Notes under the pieces: model-generated
What the model was told of the DNA's origin: nothing
Seen by the model: only the letters and a program-made list of their open reading frames with translations
The model's database searches: none
Made by a program: the position numbers and the translations under genes
DNA from: Thermodesulfatator sp.
GTDB taxonomy: Bacteria; Desulfobacterota; Thermodesulfobacteria; Thermodesulfobacteriales; Thermodesulfobacteriaceae
Reading direction: 5' to 3'
Assembly: GCA_027064165.1 (NCBI GenBank)
Contig: JAMOQE010000062.1
Location: forward strand, 1 to 33,108
DNA: 33,108 nucleotides
Shown: positions 24,163 to 32,257 of the stretch, one piece after another
Layout: each line of letters opens with the position of its first letter
Position numbering within the stretch: position 1 is the stretch's first letter

Positions 24163-25579
24163 CTTCTCCGTACTCCTCAAGAAACTTCCGGGTTATCCTT
24201 TCCATAGCAAGTGCTCTTGAGCCTTTAATGAGAAAAATACTTCCCTCTGGAGAAAAATCCTCTTTAAAAAGGGTAGAAAAATTCTCAAGAAACTCTTCCA
24301 CGCTTTTAAAACACTTCCAGGGCTTACCTATTTCTTTGAATCCCTCTGCATATTCTTCAGCAAAGTCCCCTATAAATATGGCAGAAGCACAAAATTTTCC
24401 TGCCTCAGCTCCAACCTCTCTATGAAGCTGGGAGGAAGCTGCTCCAAGCTCTTTCATATCTCCAAGAATTGCTACCAATTTCTTTTCTTTTTGCTTTGCC
24501 AGAGAAGCTGCCCATTCAAGGGCTGCTTTTACAGAAGCAGGATTGGCATTATAAGTATCATCAATCACAAAAAAGGAAGAAAGCTCATAAATCTTAGCTC
24601 TTGTGAAAAGCCCCTCTTTTACATCATCAACCACGGAAAAAAGCTTTTCTATCTCCACTCCTGCAGCAACACAGGCTCCCATAGCAAGCCCGAGATTCAA
24701 CAGATTATGTTTCCCCAGGTATGGAAGTTCAAACTCCTTTTCTTTTCCAGAAAAAATCACTTTTAATTTAAGGCTGTCTTTTTCTTCTTTGCAAAAAAGC
24801 CTTAAGTCAGCCCCTTCCTCAAACCCCACAGAAATTTTTTTCTGAGAAAAGTTTTTCACCTTCTCCCTAAGCAAGGTATCATCAAAATTATATACCAAAG
24901 TACCGGAAGAATCTGTCTTTTCAAAAAGGCTAAGTTCTTCTTTAAGCACACCTTCCATATCACCTAAGCCTTCCAGATGTTCCGGGGCAATGCAGGTAAG
25001 CACAGAAGTCTGCGGATAAACAATCTCAGCAAGTCTTTTTATTTCTCCTGGAATATTTGTACCAAGCTCAAGCACTCCCACCTCTATTCCTTCTTTGAAA
25101 GAAAGAATGGACAAAGGTAGGCCTATTAGATTGTTATAATTTTCTTTGCTTTTTTCAGCTCTGTAAAATTTTGAAATCAGAGAATGAATTATTTCCTTGG
25201 TGGTTGTTTTTCCACATGAGCCAGCCACAGCTATGGCATGGAAGTTAAGTTTTTTTCTCCAGAAAGCAGCAAAATCTCCCAGAGCAGAAAGGGTATCCCT
25301 TACCAAGATAATGGAAATTGTCTTGGGAAGTTCTTCTGGCTTTAATCCTGTGGGAATTCTTGAAAGCACAAGGCCTTTTGCCCCTTTTTCTATGGCTTCT
25401 TTCCAAAAGTCGTGCCCATCAAATCTTTCTCCTTTTAAAGCCCAGAAAAGATAACCGGGTTTTATAATCCTTGTATCTGTAGATATACCTCTAAAGCGAA
25501 TGCCCATATCTCCATTTATCAAGATACCTGAAGTTGCTCTTACAATCTCTTCTGTAATAAATCTGTTTTCCACATTCAT
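24152..25579 (-). CDS. murF: UDP-N-acetylmuramoyl-tripeptide--D-alanyl-D-alanine ligase
   Basis: Mur ligase adding the D-Ala-D-Ala dipeptide to complete the pentapeptide precursor. The 475 aa show the MurE/F-type N-terminal GISTDTRIIKPGYLFWALKG, the ATP loop AVAGSCGKTTTKEIIHSL, LELGTNIPGEI, CIAPEHLEGLG and VIDDTYNANPASVKAAL, then ILGDMKELG in the C-terminal domain. ATG 25579 overlaps the murE stop (ATGA). ddl, which makes its dipeptide substrate, is not in the window. Confidence 0.97.
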   Translation of the reverse strand: MNVENRFITEEIVRATSGILINGDMGIRFRGISTDTRIIKPGYLFWALKGERFDGHDFWKEAIEKGAKGLVLSRIPTGLKPEELPKTISIILVRDTLSALGDFAAFWRKKLNFHAIAVAGSCGKTTTKEIIHSLISKFYRAEKSKENYNNLIGLPLSILSFKEGIEVGVLELGTNIPGEIKRLAEIVYPQTSVLTCIAPEHLEGLGDMEGVLKEELSLFEKTDSSGTLVYNFDDTLLREKVKNFSQKKISVGFEEGADLRLFCKEEKDSLKLKVIFSGKEKEFELPYLGKHNLLNLGLAMGACVAAGVEIEKLFSVVDDVKEGLFTRAKIYELSSFFVIDDTYNANPASVKAALEWAASLAKQKEKKLVAILGDMKELGAASSQLHREVGAEAGKFCASAIFIGDFAEEYAEGFKEIGKPWKCFKSVEEFLENFSTLFKEDFSPEGSIFLIKGSRALAMERITRKFLEEYGEGAL

Positions 25580-27051
25580 TTTTCTTTATCCTCCTGAAAT
25601 TTTTTTACTGCCCGCAAAAGTTCTTCTTTATCAGAAAAAGGGACCCTTCTTCCCTTTATTTCCTGATAGTCTTCGTGTCCCTTTCCTGCAACAAGAAGTA
25701 CATCTCCTTCTTCAAGAAGGGTTACAGCCTGTTTTATAGCTTCTCTTCTGTCAGGAATAACAAGAGGCTTTTTCTTTTTAAAACCTTTAAGTATGTCTTC
25801 AATAATAGCCTGAGGGTCCTCTGAGCGGGGATTGTCAGAAGTAACTATGACAAGATCTGCAAGCCCTTCTGCTACAGCTCCCATAAGCGCTCTCTTGCCT
25901 TTGTCCCTGTCTCCACCGCAGCCAAATACCAGAATAAGTCTGTTTTTAACCCAGGGTCTTATTCCAAGAAGAGCTGCCTTAAGGGCTGAAGGAGTATGAG
26001 CATAGTCCACAACGAGAAGGGCACCGTTAAAGCTTCCCACAACTTCAAGCCTTCCCGGAGGAGAAACTGCCCCTGAAAAGGCATCCGGCAAAAGGCTTTC
26101 TTCTATGCCTAAGCAAACAAGTAAGCCCCAGGCGACCCCTAAGTTAAACCTCTGAAAGTCTCCTATAGCGCTTAAATGGAGCTTATATTCTGCTTCTTTC
26201 CTCTCTATGAGAAGTGTAATCCCTTCTTTTCTCCCCAGCACTTCTACTTTAAAACTATCTGTATTTACAGGGAAAAGCCTTACATGAAGACACTCACTTA
26301 AGAGCTCTTCCAAAAGCCTTTTTCCCCATTTTGTTTCAAAAGAAATAACAGCTCCCCCTTTTTCTATAAGGTGCTCTGTAAAAAGAAGTTTTTTGCTCTG
26401 ATAATAACTTTCCATGTCTTTATGATAGTCAAGGTGATCTCTTGAAAGATTGGTAAAGCCAGCTACATCAAATTTTAGTTCTGAAAGCCGTCTTTGCTCA
26501 AGGGCATGGGAAGATACCTCAAGCACACAGGCCTCAAAGCCCCTTTTTACAAGCAGATTAAAAAGTTCAGCAAGCTTAATAATGGATGGGGTTGTCTCCT
26601 TTGCAGGAAGTTTTTCTCCCACATCATAAAACACCGTGCCAATGTAACCTGTCTTTACTCCAAGTTTTTCAAGGGCCTGTCTTGCAAAAAAAGCTGTGGA
26701 AGTTTTTCCATTTGTGCCAGTAATGCCAATAAGTTTTAATTTTTTCTGAGGATTATCAAAAAAATTTAAGGCAACTTTTCCCATTTCTCTTTTGCTATCT
26801 TTTACTATTACCTGGGTAACACTTTTTTCAGGCAAAACAGGTGGTTCTTTCAGTATAGCAACAGCTCCCTTTTTTATTGCGTCCTCAATAAACTCCTCTC
26901 CACTTTTTTGCGTCCCTTTTCGTGCAATAAATAAATACCCCGGCCTTACCTCCCTGGAATCCTCTGTAACTCCAGTTATAAAAATATCCAAATCTCCACA
27001 GAATTCTGTTATATCAACCCCCTTTAGCACCTCTTTTAAAGCTTTCTTCAT
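25576..27051 (-). CDS. murE: UDP-N-acetylmuramoyl-L-alanyl-D-glutamate--2,6-diaminopimelate ligase
   Basis: Mur ligase adding the third stem-peptide residue. The 491 aa include GVTEDSREVRPGYLFIARKG, the P-loop IGITGTNGKTSTAFFA, CVLEVSSHALEQRRL, TNLSRDHLDYHKDMESY, VVDYAHTPSALKAAL and VFGCGGDRDKGKR. The DNPR motif in TSDNPRSEDP is the marker for meso-diaminopimelate specificity (lysine enzymes differ here), so the cell wall is predicted to be of the mDAP type. ATG 27051 overlaps the stop of the truncated ftsI-like gene (ATGA). Confidence 0.97.
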   Translation of the reverse strand: MKKALKEVLKGVDITEFCGDLDIFITGVTEDSREVRPGYLFIARKGTQKSGEEFIEDAIKKGAVAILKEPPVLPEKSVTQVIVKDSKREMGKVALNFFDNPQKKLKLIGITGTNGKTSTAFFARQALEKLGVKTGYIGTVFYDVGEKLPAKETTPSIIKLAELFNLLVKRGFEACVLEVSSHALEQRRLSELKFDVAGFTNLSRDHLDYHKDMESYYQSKKLLFTEHLIEKGGAVISFETKWGKRLLEELLSECLHVRLFPVNTDSFKVEVLGRKEGITLLIERKEAEYKLHLSAIGDFQRFNLGVAWGLLVCLGIEESLLPDAFSGAVSPPGRLEVVGSFNGALLVVDYAHTPSALKAALLGIRPWVKNRLILVFGCGGDRDKGKRALMGAVAEGLADLVIVTSDNPRSEDPQAIIEDILKGFKKKKPLVIPDRREAIKQAVTLLEEGDVLLVAGKGHEDYQEIKGRRVPFSDKEELLRAVKKFQEDKEK

Positions 27052-27923
27052 AGGAGAGCTATTAATTCTTTTCCCAAGATTTTCAACTTTTCTTTATCTC
27101 CATTCACCTTCAAGGCAAGTAAGTATAACTTTTTATGTTTTATTTTCAGCCAGCAAATCACCTCTCCCATATCATACCAGCCGGGATTGTGCTGAATCAA
27201 AGAGAAATCAGGAACACATACCTTTTGGGGATGATAAAGAGGAGTTATAGCAGAATCTTTCCCACAAAGCTTTGTATAAACATCTCTGACAAGTCTCCAC
27301 ACTTTGTCCCTTTTTTTAAAGGAAAAGGGTGGAGAGGCAAGAAAGCTTAAAATTTCTCCTGTATTAAGGTCTATCACTGCTATTTCATAGGGTACATTAA
27401 TATGCTTTGTCAGAAGATAAAGCCTTTTTTCTGTTTTTATGTTTAAGGAAAGCCTCAGGGCCTGGCCTTTTTTTAATATTTCATTAAATTCTTTTTCCAC
27501 TCCGGATATTCCTATGTTATTAAAGCACTTCCCTACAAAGGATTCCAGATATGGATAAAGAAGCTTCCTCTGATAATGCTTCTGAAGAATTACATTTTCA
27601 ATTCCCTTTAACCGCTCAAATTCATCGGGAGAAAGGTTCTGCGAGAGAAGAATAAGCCCTTTTTCAGGGAGGTTAAGGGTAGTAGGCAGGTATTTCCTTA
27701 CTTCTTCGGGTATTCTTTCCCTAAAGAATCTACCTTTTTTTAAAAGATAGTAAGCTCTGTATTTCTCAAAAGAAATAACTAGGGGCTCTCCATTTCTATC
27801 AAGAATGTAACCTCTTTTAATAATAGGCGGGGTTGTGCCACTTACTTTTTGCGAAAAATCAAAAATTACAGCTATTAAAACAAGGATTGCAGAAAAAATA
27901 ACACAAAAATAACACTTCTTCAT
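27048..27923 (-). CDS. Truncated FtsI-like protein lacking the transpeptidase domain
   Basis: Occupies the ftsI position between ftsL and murE. One membrane segment (about 4-24) is followed by class B PBP N-terminal features: KRGYILDRNGEPL (36-48), the RKLLYPYLESFVG block (119-131), GISGVEKEFNEIL (138-150), LRLSLNIKTEKRLYLL (156-171) and AVIDLNTGEILSFLASPPF (182-200), which is where a transpeptidase domain would begin. Normal FtsI has about 550-600 aa; this has 291. No SxxK, SxN and KTG set occurs in usable order or spacing. The ORF is open, coupled by ATGA on both sides, and there is no space for the missing domain, so it looks like a stable shortened protein. Probably structural; a recent assembly-independent deletion is possible. 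Confidence 0.8.
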   Translation of the reverse strand: MKKCYFCVIFSAILVLIAVIFDFSQKVSGTTPPIIKRGYILDRNGEPLVISFEKYRAYYLLKKGRFFRERIPEEVRKYLPTTLNLPEKGLILLSQNLSPDEFERLKGIENVILQKHYQRKLLYPYLESFVGKCFNNIGISGVEKEFNEILKKGQALRLSLNIKTEKRLYLLTKHINVPYEIAVIDLNTGEILSFLASPPFSFKKRDKVWRLVRDVYTKLCGKDSAITPLYHPQKVCVPDFSLIQHNPGWYDMGEVICWLKIKHKKLYLLALKVNGDKEKLKILGKELIALL

Positions 27924-28261
27924 TTCCCGCCTCCGTTTATAAAATCTTCCCTCTGAGGAGGCCTCAGACCAAGTTTTTTGGCCTTTCTTAAAAGCACACT
28001 CCGTGCAGTAAGAGATTTATATTTTGTAAGAAGCTGGCTATGCTCAGCAAGCAGTTCCTGTTTAATTGTCCTCAATTTGAGCCACTGATATCCTCTATAA
28101 AAAACCCCTCCTGCAAAAAAAAGGATTCCACTTAATAAAACTCCCATAAGCAGCTTTTCTGCAAAATTTTTCACTATCTGTTTTACATCAATTTTTTTAC
28201 TAACCTTGCTTCTTCTATAGGAGGCTGCATAGCTTCCATAAATAAGTGTTTTGTGGGCCAT
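27920..28261 (-). CDS. ftsL: FtsL-like division protein
   Basis: Small bitopic membrane protein in the ftsL position. Its 113 aa have a basic cytosolic N-terminus (about 1-36), one membrane segment (LLMGVLLSGILFFAGGVFY, about 37-55), then a leucine-rich periplasmic helix likely to form a coiled coil (LRTIKQELLAEHSQLLTKYKS without interruption in heptads) and the LGLRPPQ end typical of FtsL, which would pair with FtsB/DivIC and FtsQ. Identification rests on position and architecture, as FtsL sequences diverge strongly. ATG 28261 is three bases after rsmH; the stop overlaps the next ATG. Confidence 0.8.
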   Translation of the reverse strand: MAHKTLIYGSYAASYRRSKVSKKIDVKQIVKNFAEKLLMGVLLSGILFFAGGVFYRGYQWLKLRTIKQELLAEHSQLLTKYKSLTARSVLLRKAKKLGLRPPQREDFINGGGK

Positions 28262-28264
28262 AGC

Positions 28265-29155
28265 TCACACCCTCTCTGCTATTCTTAGCTTGGCACTCCT
28301 TGCCCTTGAATTTTTTCTTATCTCCTCTTCTGAAGGCACAATAGGCTTGCGGGTAAGGGGCTTTAGCCTGGGATCTCCCTTAAAAGCCCTCTTTACAAGC
28401 CTGTCCTCAAGGGAGTGAAAAGAAATTACCAGAAATCTCCCCCCCTTCCTTAGTACTTGTGGAATGCTCTGCAAAGCCTTTTCCAAATTTTGCATTTCTT
28501 GATTAACTTCTATCCTGAGGGCCTGAAAAACTACAGCCAGCAGCTCCTTTTCCCTTCTTCCAGGACGATAAAATTCTCTTACTGCCTGCACCAGATCTCC
28601 TGTAGTTTCAAAAGTCTTATTTTTCCTTTTTTCAAGAATAAACTTGGCAAACTTTTTTGAAGCAGGCACTTCACCATAGCTAAAAACCCTTTCTAAATTC
28701 AAAAAATCATAATGATTAAGCACTTCTTTTGCTGTAAGCCTTGCATAAGAGTAGCTCATGCGCATGTCAAGAGGCTCGTCTTTTTGAAAGGTAAATCCCC
28801 TTTCTGAGTCTTCAAGCAAAAAAGAGGAAAGCCCTAAGTCAAGAAGCACAGCCTTTGCCAGAACTCCTTCTTTCTCCAAAGTTTCTGGTATTTCTGTAAA
28901 ACTTTTATTGAAAAGCCTCACCCTGTCTCCAAACCTTGCAAGCCTTTTTTTGGCTATTAAAAAAGAATCCTCATTCCACTCAAAGCCGTAAAGCAAGTCC
29001 TTCGCAGAAGTAGTTTCAAGAATTGCCTCACTATGTCCCCCCATGCCTACTGTCCCATCCACAAAAACTCCTTCTCCTTCCACTTTCATCCACTCAAGCA
29101 CCTCTTTTAAAAGTACCGGAATATGCCTAAATGGCTGCTGGTTTCTCCTGCACAC
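28265..29155 (-). CDS. rsmH: 16S rRNA (cytosine-1402-N4)-methyltransferase
   Basis: SAM-dependent methyltransferase (MraW) that N4-methylates C1402 of 16S rRNA in the decoding centre. The 296 aa begin with RHIPVLLKEVLEW and show the SAM loop VDGTVGMGGHSEAIL, VLLDLGLSSFLLEDSERGF, the substrate-domain MRMSYS and NHYDFLNLERVFSYGE, and ISFHSLEDRLVKRAF. The initiation codon is GTG 29155, 29 bases inside mraZ; no clear ribosome site precedes it, so coupling is assumed and the exact start is open. Confidence 0.96.
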   Translation of the reverse strand: MCRRNQQPFRHIPVLLKEVLEWMKVEGEGVFVDGTVGMGGHSEAILETTSAKDLLYGFEWNEDSFLIAKKRLARFGDRVRLFNKSFTEIPETLEKEGVLAKAVLLDLGLSSFLLEDSERGFTFQKDEPLDMRMSYSYARLTAKEVLNHYDFLNLERVFSYGEVPASKKFAKFILEKRKNKTFETTGDLVQAVREFYRPGRREKELLAVVFQALRIEVNQEMQNLEKALQSIPQVLRKGGRFLVISFHSLEDRLVKRAFKGDPRLKPLTRKPIVPSEEEIRKNSRARSAKLRIAERV

Positions 29156-29597
29156 CGGTTAAATAAGGATTAATCACTTTCATAAGCTGAGCAAAGTTTT
29201 GCTTGGTTTGTTTGAACTTCTCTTCAAGATCCCGGGGATTCCAGATTTCAAAATGGTTGAGCATTCCCAAAAGCACCACCTCTTTTTCAAGGCCAATTTC
29301 TTCTCTCAGAGACTGTGGAAGAAGAAGTCTTCCCTGTCTGTCTGGCTGGCACTCTTCCGCAGAACCCAGAAAATAACGCAAATATTCTCTCACCTCGGGC
29401 ATCTCCCAGGGAAGTTTGAGAAGTTTTTCCTCAATTTTTTTCCACTCCTCCCAGGGATAAGCCACCAGGCAATCCGGGTAATTTGTCACCACCAGGGCCT
29501 CACTTCCGTACTTGACACGTAATACCTCCCGAAACTTAGAGGGAAGCGCAAACCTTCCTTTTGCATCCAGATTGTGTTTAAACTTCCCTCTAAACAT
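29127..29597 (-). CDS. mraZ: Transcriptional regulator MraZ
   Basis: DNA-binding regulator at the head of the dcw cluster, known in other bacteria to repress its own promoter by binding repeated short boxes. The 156 aa carry the two SpoVT/AbrB-like halves, each with a DxxGR motif: FKHNLDAKGRFALPSKFREV (about 7-26) and CQPDRQGRLLLPQSLREEI (about 88-106). The length is normal. ATG 29597 follows GGAAGAA, a weak ribosome site that is itself part of the third operator repeat, so bound MraZ would block both transcription and initiation. It overlaps rsmH by 29 bases. Confidence 0.96.
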   Translation of the reverse strand: MFRGKFKHNLDAKGRFALPSKFREVLRVKYGSEALVVTNYPDCLVAYPWEEWKKIEEKLLKLPWEMPEVREYLRYFLGSAEECQPDRQGRLLLPQSLREEIGLEKEVVLLGMLNHFEIWNPRDLEEKFKQTKQNFAQLMKVINPYLTGVQEKPAAI

Positions 29598-29600
29598 TTT

Positions 29601-29630
29601 CTTCCACTTTCTTCCACTTTATACCACTTA
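29601..29630 (-). promoter_or_regulatory. MraZ operator: three tandem 10-bp boxes
   Basis: On the minus strand the last 30 bases before the mraZ start region read as three 10-base units: TAAGTGGTAT, AAAGTGGAAG and AAAGTGGAAG. The shared AAGTGG core at exact 10-bp spacing matches the repeat design of known MraZ binding sites (AAAGTGG or GTGGG boxes). Confidence 0.85.
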
Positions 29631-29659
29631 AGCTTATTTGAAAAATAAAAAAAAGTCAA
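29631..29659 (-). promoter_or_regulatory. Promoter of the dcw cluster
   Basis: TTGACT (29659-29654), a 17-base spacer and TAAGCT (29636-29631) on the minus strand. The -10 abuts the first MraZ box, so transcription would start inside the operator. The -35 is good, the -10 imperfect. Confidence 0.6.
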
Positions 29660-29705
29660 GGCAGATTCGCTCCAAATTTTTAAAAAAATGAAAAGCAAAA
29701 AAGAG

Positions 29706-30812
29706 CTAAAAAAGGAAGAAATAAACCAGAATTGAGGTAAAAATGAGATATATTAAAGAATAAATGTGAAATAATGTCCAAAATCTTTTATCTTTTGACA
29801 ATCTTAAAGTTATAAGATTGGCAAAAGAACTCAAAATTAACCCATTTCCTCCCACATTTACCCCGTAAGTAAGGGCAAGAAGATTCCCTGTAAACTTTGA
29901 AAGAAAAATACTTGCAGGGACATTGCTCATAAATTGAGAAAATACTATCCCTGCCATAAACACACCTTTTGAATTATGCATGTCAAATAGATGCACAATA
30001 AATTGGAAGAATGAAAGCTGAGAAAGCAGATGAAGATCCACAAAAATTAAGACAAATACAAAAAGAAACATCCAGTCCACATCTTTTACCACTCTTGGAT
30101 AACAGAAAGTAAAAAAGATTAGAAGAGGAACGAATAAAAAAGGCACCTTTCGGTATTCCATGGCAATAAGAAGAAGGACCAAAAGACCAAGAGATAAAAC
30201 AAACTGTTTCCTATTTCTGGAAAAAGGCATATCTTTACCAATCCCTTCTATAAAAACAAGAGGCTTTGAAGGAAAAAGTATGAAGCAAAAAAGACACAGC
30301 ACAGCAATCATCAGGGCACAGAGAGGGAAAAGATATTTTATGAAAGAGAAAAAACCTATATTCCAGAGATGCCAGAGGTATAGATTTTGGGGATTTCCAA
30401 TGGGAGTAAGAGCAGAGCCTGCATTTACTGCAATGGTAATCATTACCATTAATTTAGTAGCATCAATTTTTAGATAACTCTTTGTACTAAATACCAAAGG
30501 AAGTACTACAAACAGAGCAACATCATTTGTGAGAAAGGTAGAAAGCAGGGCTGAAAGCAGCACAAGTATAAGGGCAAAATGCCTTTCAGAACGCAAAGAA
30601 AAAGTAATCCTCCAAGTAAGACATTCAAGATATCCTGTCTCCTGAATGAAAGTGGTAATGAGCATGAGACAGGCAAGGGTAAAAATGGTATGCCAATCTA
30701 CAAAGGAAACATACTCAGGGATCTCCTGAGGGAAAAAGCAACTAAGAATCAAAAGCAAAATAAAAAATACCGCAAAAAACGGATCTTTTAAAATTTTTGT
30801 CATAGCTAACAT
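29706..30812 (-). CDS. ArsB/SLC13-type anion or Na+/H+ permease
   Basis: Polytopic membrane transporter of the ion-transporter superfamily that includes ArsB, CitT/SLC13 and NhaD. The 368 aa consist of about ten hydrophobic segments; the family fingerprint is AVNAGSALTPIGNPQNLYLW (residues about 133-152), preceded by LLSTFLTNDVALFVVLPLVF and mirrored in the second half by FSQFMSNVPASIFLSKF with GVNVGGNGLILSSFANLI. The substrate (arsenite, sulfate, dicarboxylate, sodium) cannot be decided. ATG 30812 has no ribosome site; an in-frame ATG at 30803 is equally possible. It is the second gene after the DUF4143 ATPase, 16 bases downstream. Confidence 0.82.
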   Translation of the reverse strand: MLAMTKILKDPFFAVFFILLLILSCFFPQEIPEYVSFVDWHTIFTLACLMLITTFIQETGYLECLTWRITFSLRSERHFALILVLLSALLSTFLTNDVALFVVLPLVFSTKSYLKIDATKLMVMITIAVNAGSALTPIGNPQNLYLWHLWNIGFFSFIKYLFPLCALMIAVLCLFCFILFPSKPLVFIEGIGKDMPFSRNRKQFVLSLGLLVLLLIAMEYRKVPFLFVPLLIFFTFCYPRVVKDVDWMFLFVFVLIFVDLHLLSQLSFFQFIVHLFDMHNSKGVFMAGIVFSQFMSNVPASIFLSKFTGNLLALTYGVNVGGNGLILSSFANLITLRLSKDKRFWTLFHIYSLIYLIFTSILVYFFLF

Positions 30813-30828
30813 AAAAATTTATTTTAAC

Positions 30829-32085
30829 TTAAAAATAAAAGCAAGGAAAGAAAATAATTTCTGTAGAATTTTTCGTGGTAATTTCTATTTTTGAAATATT
30901 CAAACTTACAATTGCTCCTCTTTTAGGGGTATAAGCTTTCAAAAAACTTCCAAGACTTCTTGTAATCTTAGGGCTAATTTTTGCTTCAACAGGAATTATT
31001 TTGTCTCTAAGATGCAAAATAAAATCTACCTCTGCCTTTCCTGTAGTCCTCCAGTACTTTACTTCTATCCCCCTTTTCCTCAGTTCACTGAATACAAAAT
31101 TTTCAAGAAGCGCTCCCTGATCCCCTCTGGTTTCAAATTCAGAAAAATTATTTATAAAGGCATTTCTTAGCCCCAAGTCCATAAAATAGGCTTTTTTGTT
31201 CTTTTTTAGCTCTGTTACCATGCTTTTGTAAAAAGGAGGCACAAGTTCTATAACATAAGTATGTTTTAATAAGCTTAAATATTCCTCTACAGTCCTGAAG
31301 TCCATTTTAAATTCTCTTGAAAAAGAGGAAATCTCAAGAATATTACCTATATTCAGGGCAAGAGCCTTTACTAAATTTTTAAACTTCTCCATCTGCCTTA
31401 CATTAAGAAAGAAAAAAACGTCCTTTTCAAGATAGGTATAAAGCAAATTCTTAAGAAGCTTTATTTTTATCTCCTTGTCCTCTTCTTTTACAATTGCAGG
31501 ATAGCCCCCAAAGATTGCAAATTCTTCCCAAAGGGTCTTAAACTTCTCCGGAAAAATAACAGACTTAAAAACTACCTCCTTTCCCTCTAAAAAATCCCAG
31601 AATTGAAAGGAGTATTCCTGATAAATGGAGCGTAAGTCTTCTTCCGTAAGTAAAGCTTTCCACAATAAAAACTCCTCAAAAGAAAGTGGAAGAAGCTCAA
31701 AATAAACTGCCCTTCCAACAAGATACTTTCCCAGATTTTCTTTTACCTCAAAGGAACCGGACCCAGTAATTACGAGCTTTATCTTTCCTCTAAAATGATC
31801 GTAAAGAATTTTTACATACTTTCCCACATCTTTTACATATTGAGCCTCATCCAAGTAAATAAAGCCCTCTTTGCCAAAGGTCTTACCAAAAAGTATGGGA
31901 TCTTTTTTCAAAGCCTCTGCATACTCATCTATCTCAAGAGAAATGTATTTTCCTCCATAAGTTTTTTGAAATTGAAGAAGAAGGGTGGTCTTCCCACTCT
32001 GTCTCGGACCTTTGATAAGAATAACTTCCTTTCTTTTTAGCCACTTCTTAAGTTCTTTTTCTATTTTTCTTGGAAGATACTCCAT
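30829..32085 (-). CDS. AAA_14/DUF4143 ATP-binding protein
   Basis: ATPase of the two-domain AAA_14 plus DUF4143 type, widespread in archaea and bacteria and of unknown function. The 418 aa contain Walker A KGPRQSGKTTLL (Gly26-Thr33), Walker B FIYLDEAQ, an arginine-sensor-like ITGSGSFEV, and a C-terminal restriction-endonuclease-like half with WRTTGKAEVDFILH and IPVEAKIS, which resembles a PD-(D/E)xK core. ATG 32085 has AAGG nine bases upstream. A convincing promoter precedes it. The function of its operon mate, a permease, gives no clue. Confidence 0.88.
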   Translation of the reverse strand: MEYLPRKIEKELKKWLKRKEVILIKGPRQSGKTTLLLQFQKTYGGKYISLEIDEYAEALKKDPILFGKTFGKEGFIYLDEAQYVKDVGKYVKILYDHFRGKIKLVITGSGSFEVKENLGKYLVGRAVYFELLPLSFEEFLLWKALLTEEDLRSIYQEYSFQFWDFLEGKEVVFKSVIFPEKFKTLWEEFAIFGGYPAIVKEEDKEIKIKLLKNLLYTYLEKDVFFFLNVRQMEKFKNLVKALALNIGNILEISSFSREFKMDFRTVEEYLSLLKHTYVIELVPPFYKSMVTELKKNKKAYFMDLGLRNAFINNFSEFETRGDQGALLENFVFSELRKRGIEVKYWRTTGKAEVDFILHLRDKIIPVEAKISPKITRSLGSFLKAYTPKRGAIVSLNISKIEITTKNSTEIIFFPCFYF

Positions 32086-32120
32086 AAATAATAGCCTTAA
32101 AATTGGAGTTTACTTCATAA

Positions 32121-32149
32121 ATTATAGAGGAATTTGTGTAATTTGTAAA
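32121..32149 (-). promoter_or_regulatory. Promoter of the DUF4143 ATPase-permease unit
   Basis: TTTACA (32149-32144), a 17-base spacer and a perfect TATAAT (32126-32121) on the minus strand, 35 bases before the ATG at 32085. Confidence 0.7.
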
Positions 32150-32188
32150 GATAGGAACCTCCCTTATCATTTCTCAGAAATTTTTGCC

Positions 32189-32216
32189 TTGACAAAGGCC
32201 TGCACATTTATATAAT
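32189..32216 (+). promoter_or_regulatory. Consensus sigma-70 promoter of the secreted protein gene
   Basis: Perfect TTGACA (32189-32194) and perfect TATAAT (32211-32216), 16 bases apart. It is the closest to consensus in the window and diverges from the promoter of the DUF4143 ATPase. A strong AGGAGG ribosome site follows at 32247-32252. Confidence 0.82.
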
Positions 32217-32257
32217 TTTAATTAGAAATTGAGAAAAAATTTCAAAAGGAGGTTCTT

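Noticed and set aside
26792-27250. A 152-codon open frame on the plus strand across murE and the ftsI-like gene
   Set aside because: No recognisable domain; it lies antisense to two well-supported genes.
27300-27450. SFKK (residues 201-204) and SLN (159-161) in the FtsI-like protein as possible SxxK and SxN catalytic motifs
   Set aside because: SxN comes before SxxK, and SFKK sits where other PBPs have the FDPN segment, about 40 residues before the true SxxK. No KTG or KSG follows, so the matches are chance.
27048-28261. Frameshift or sequencing error as the cause of the short FtsI-like gene
   Set aside because: The other frames in this region contain no PBP-like sequence, and the gene overlaps murE directly, so no room exists for a hidden domain. 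A real deletion is the simpler reading.
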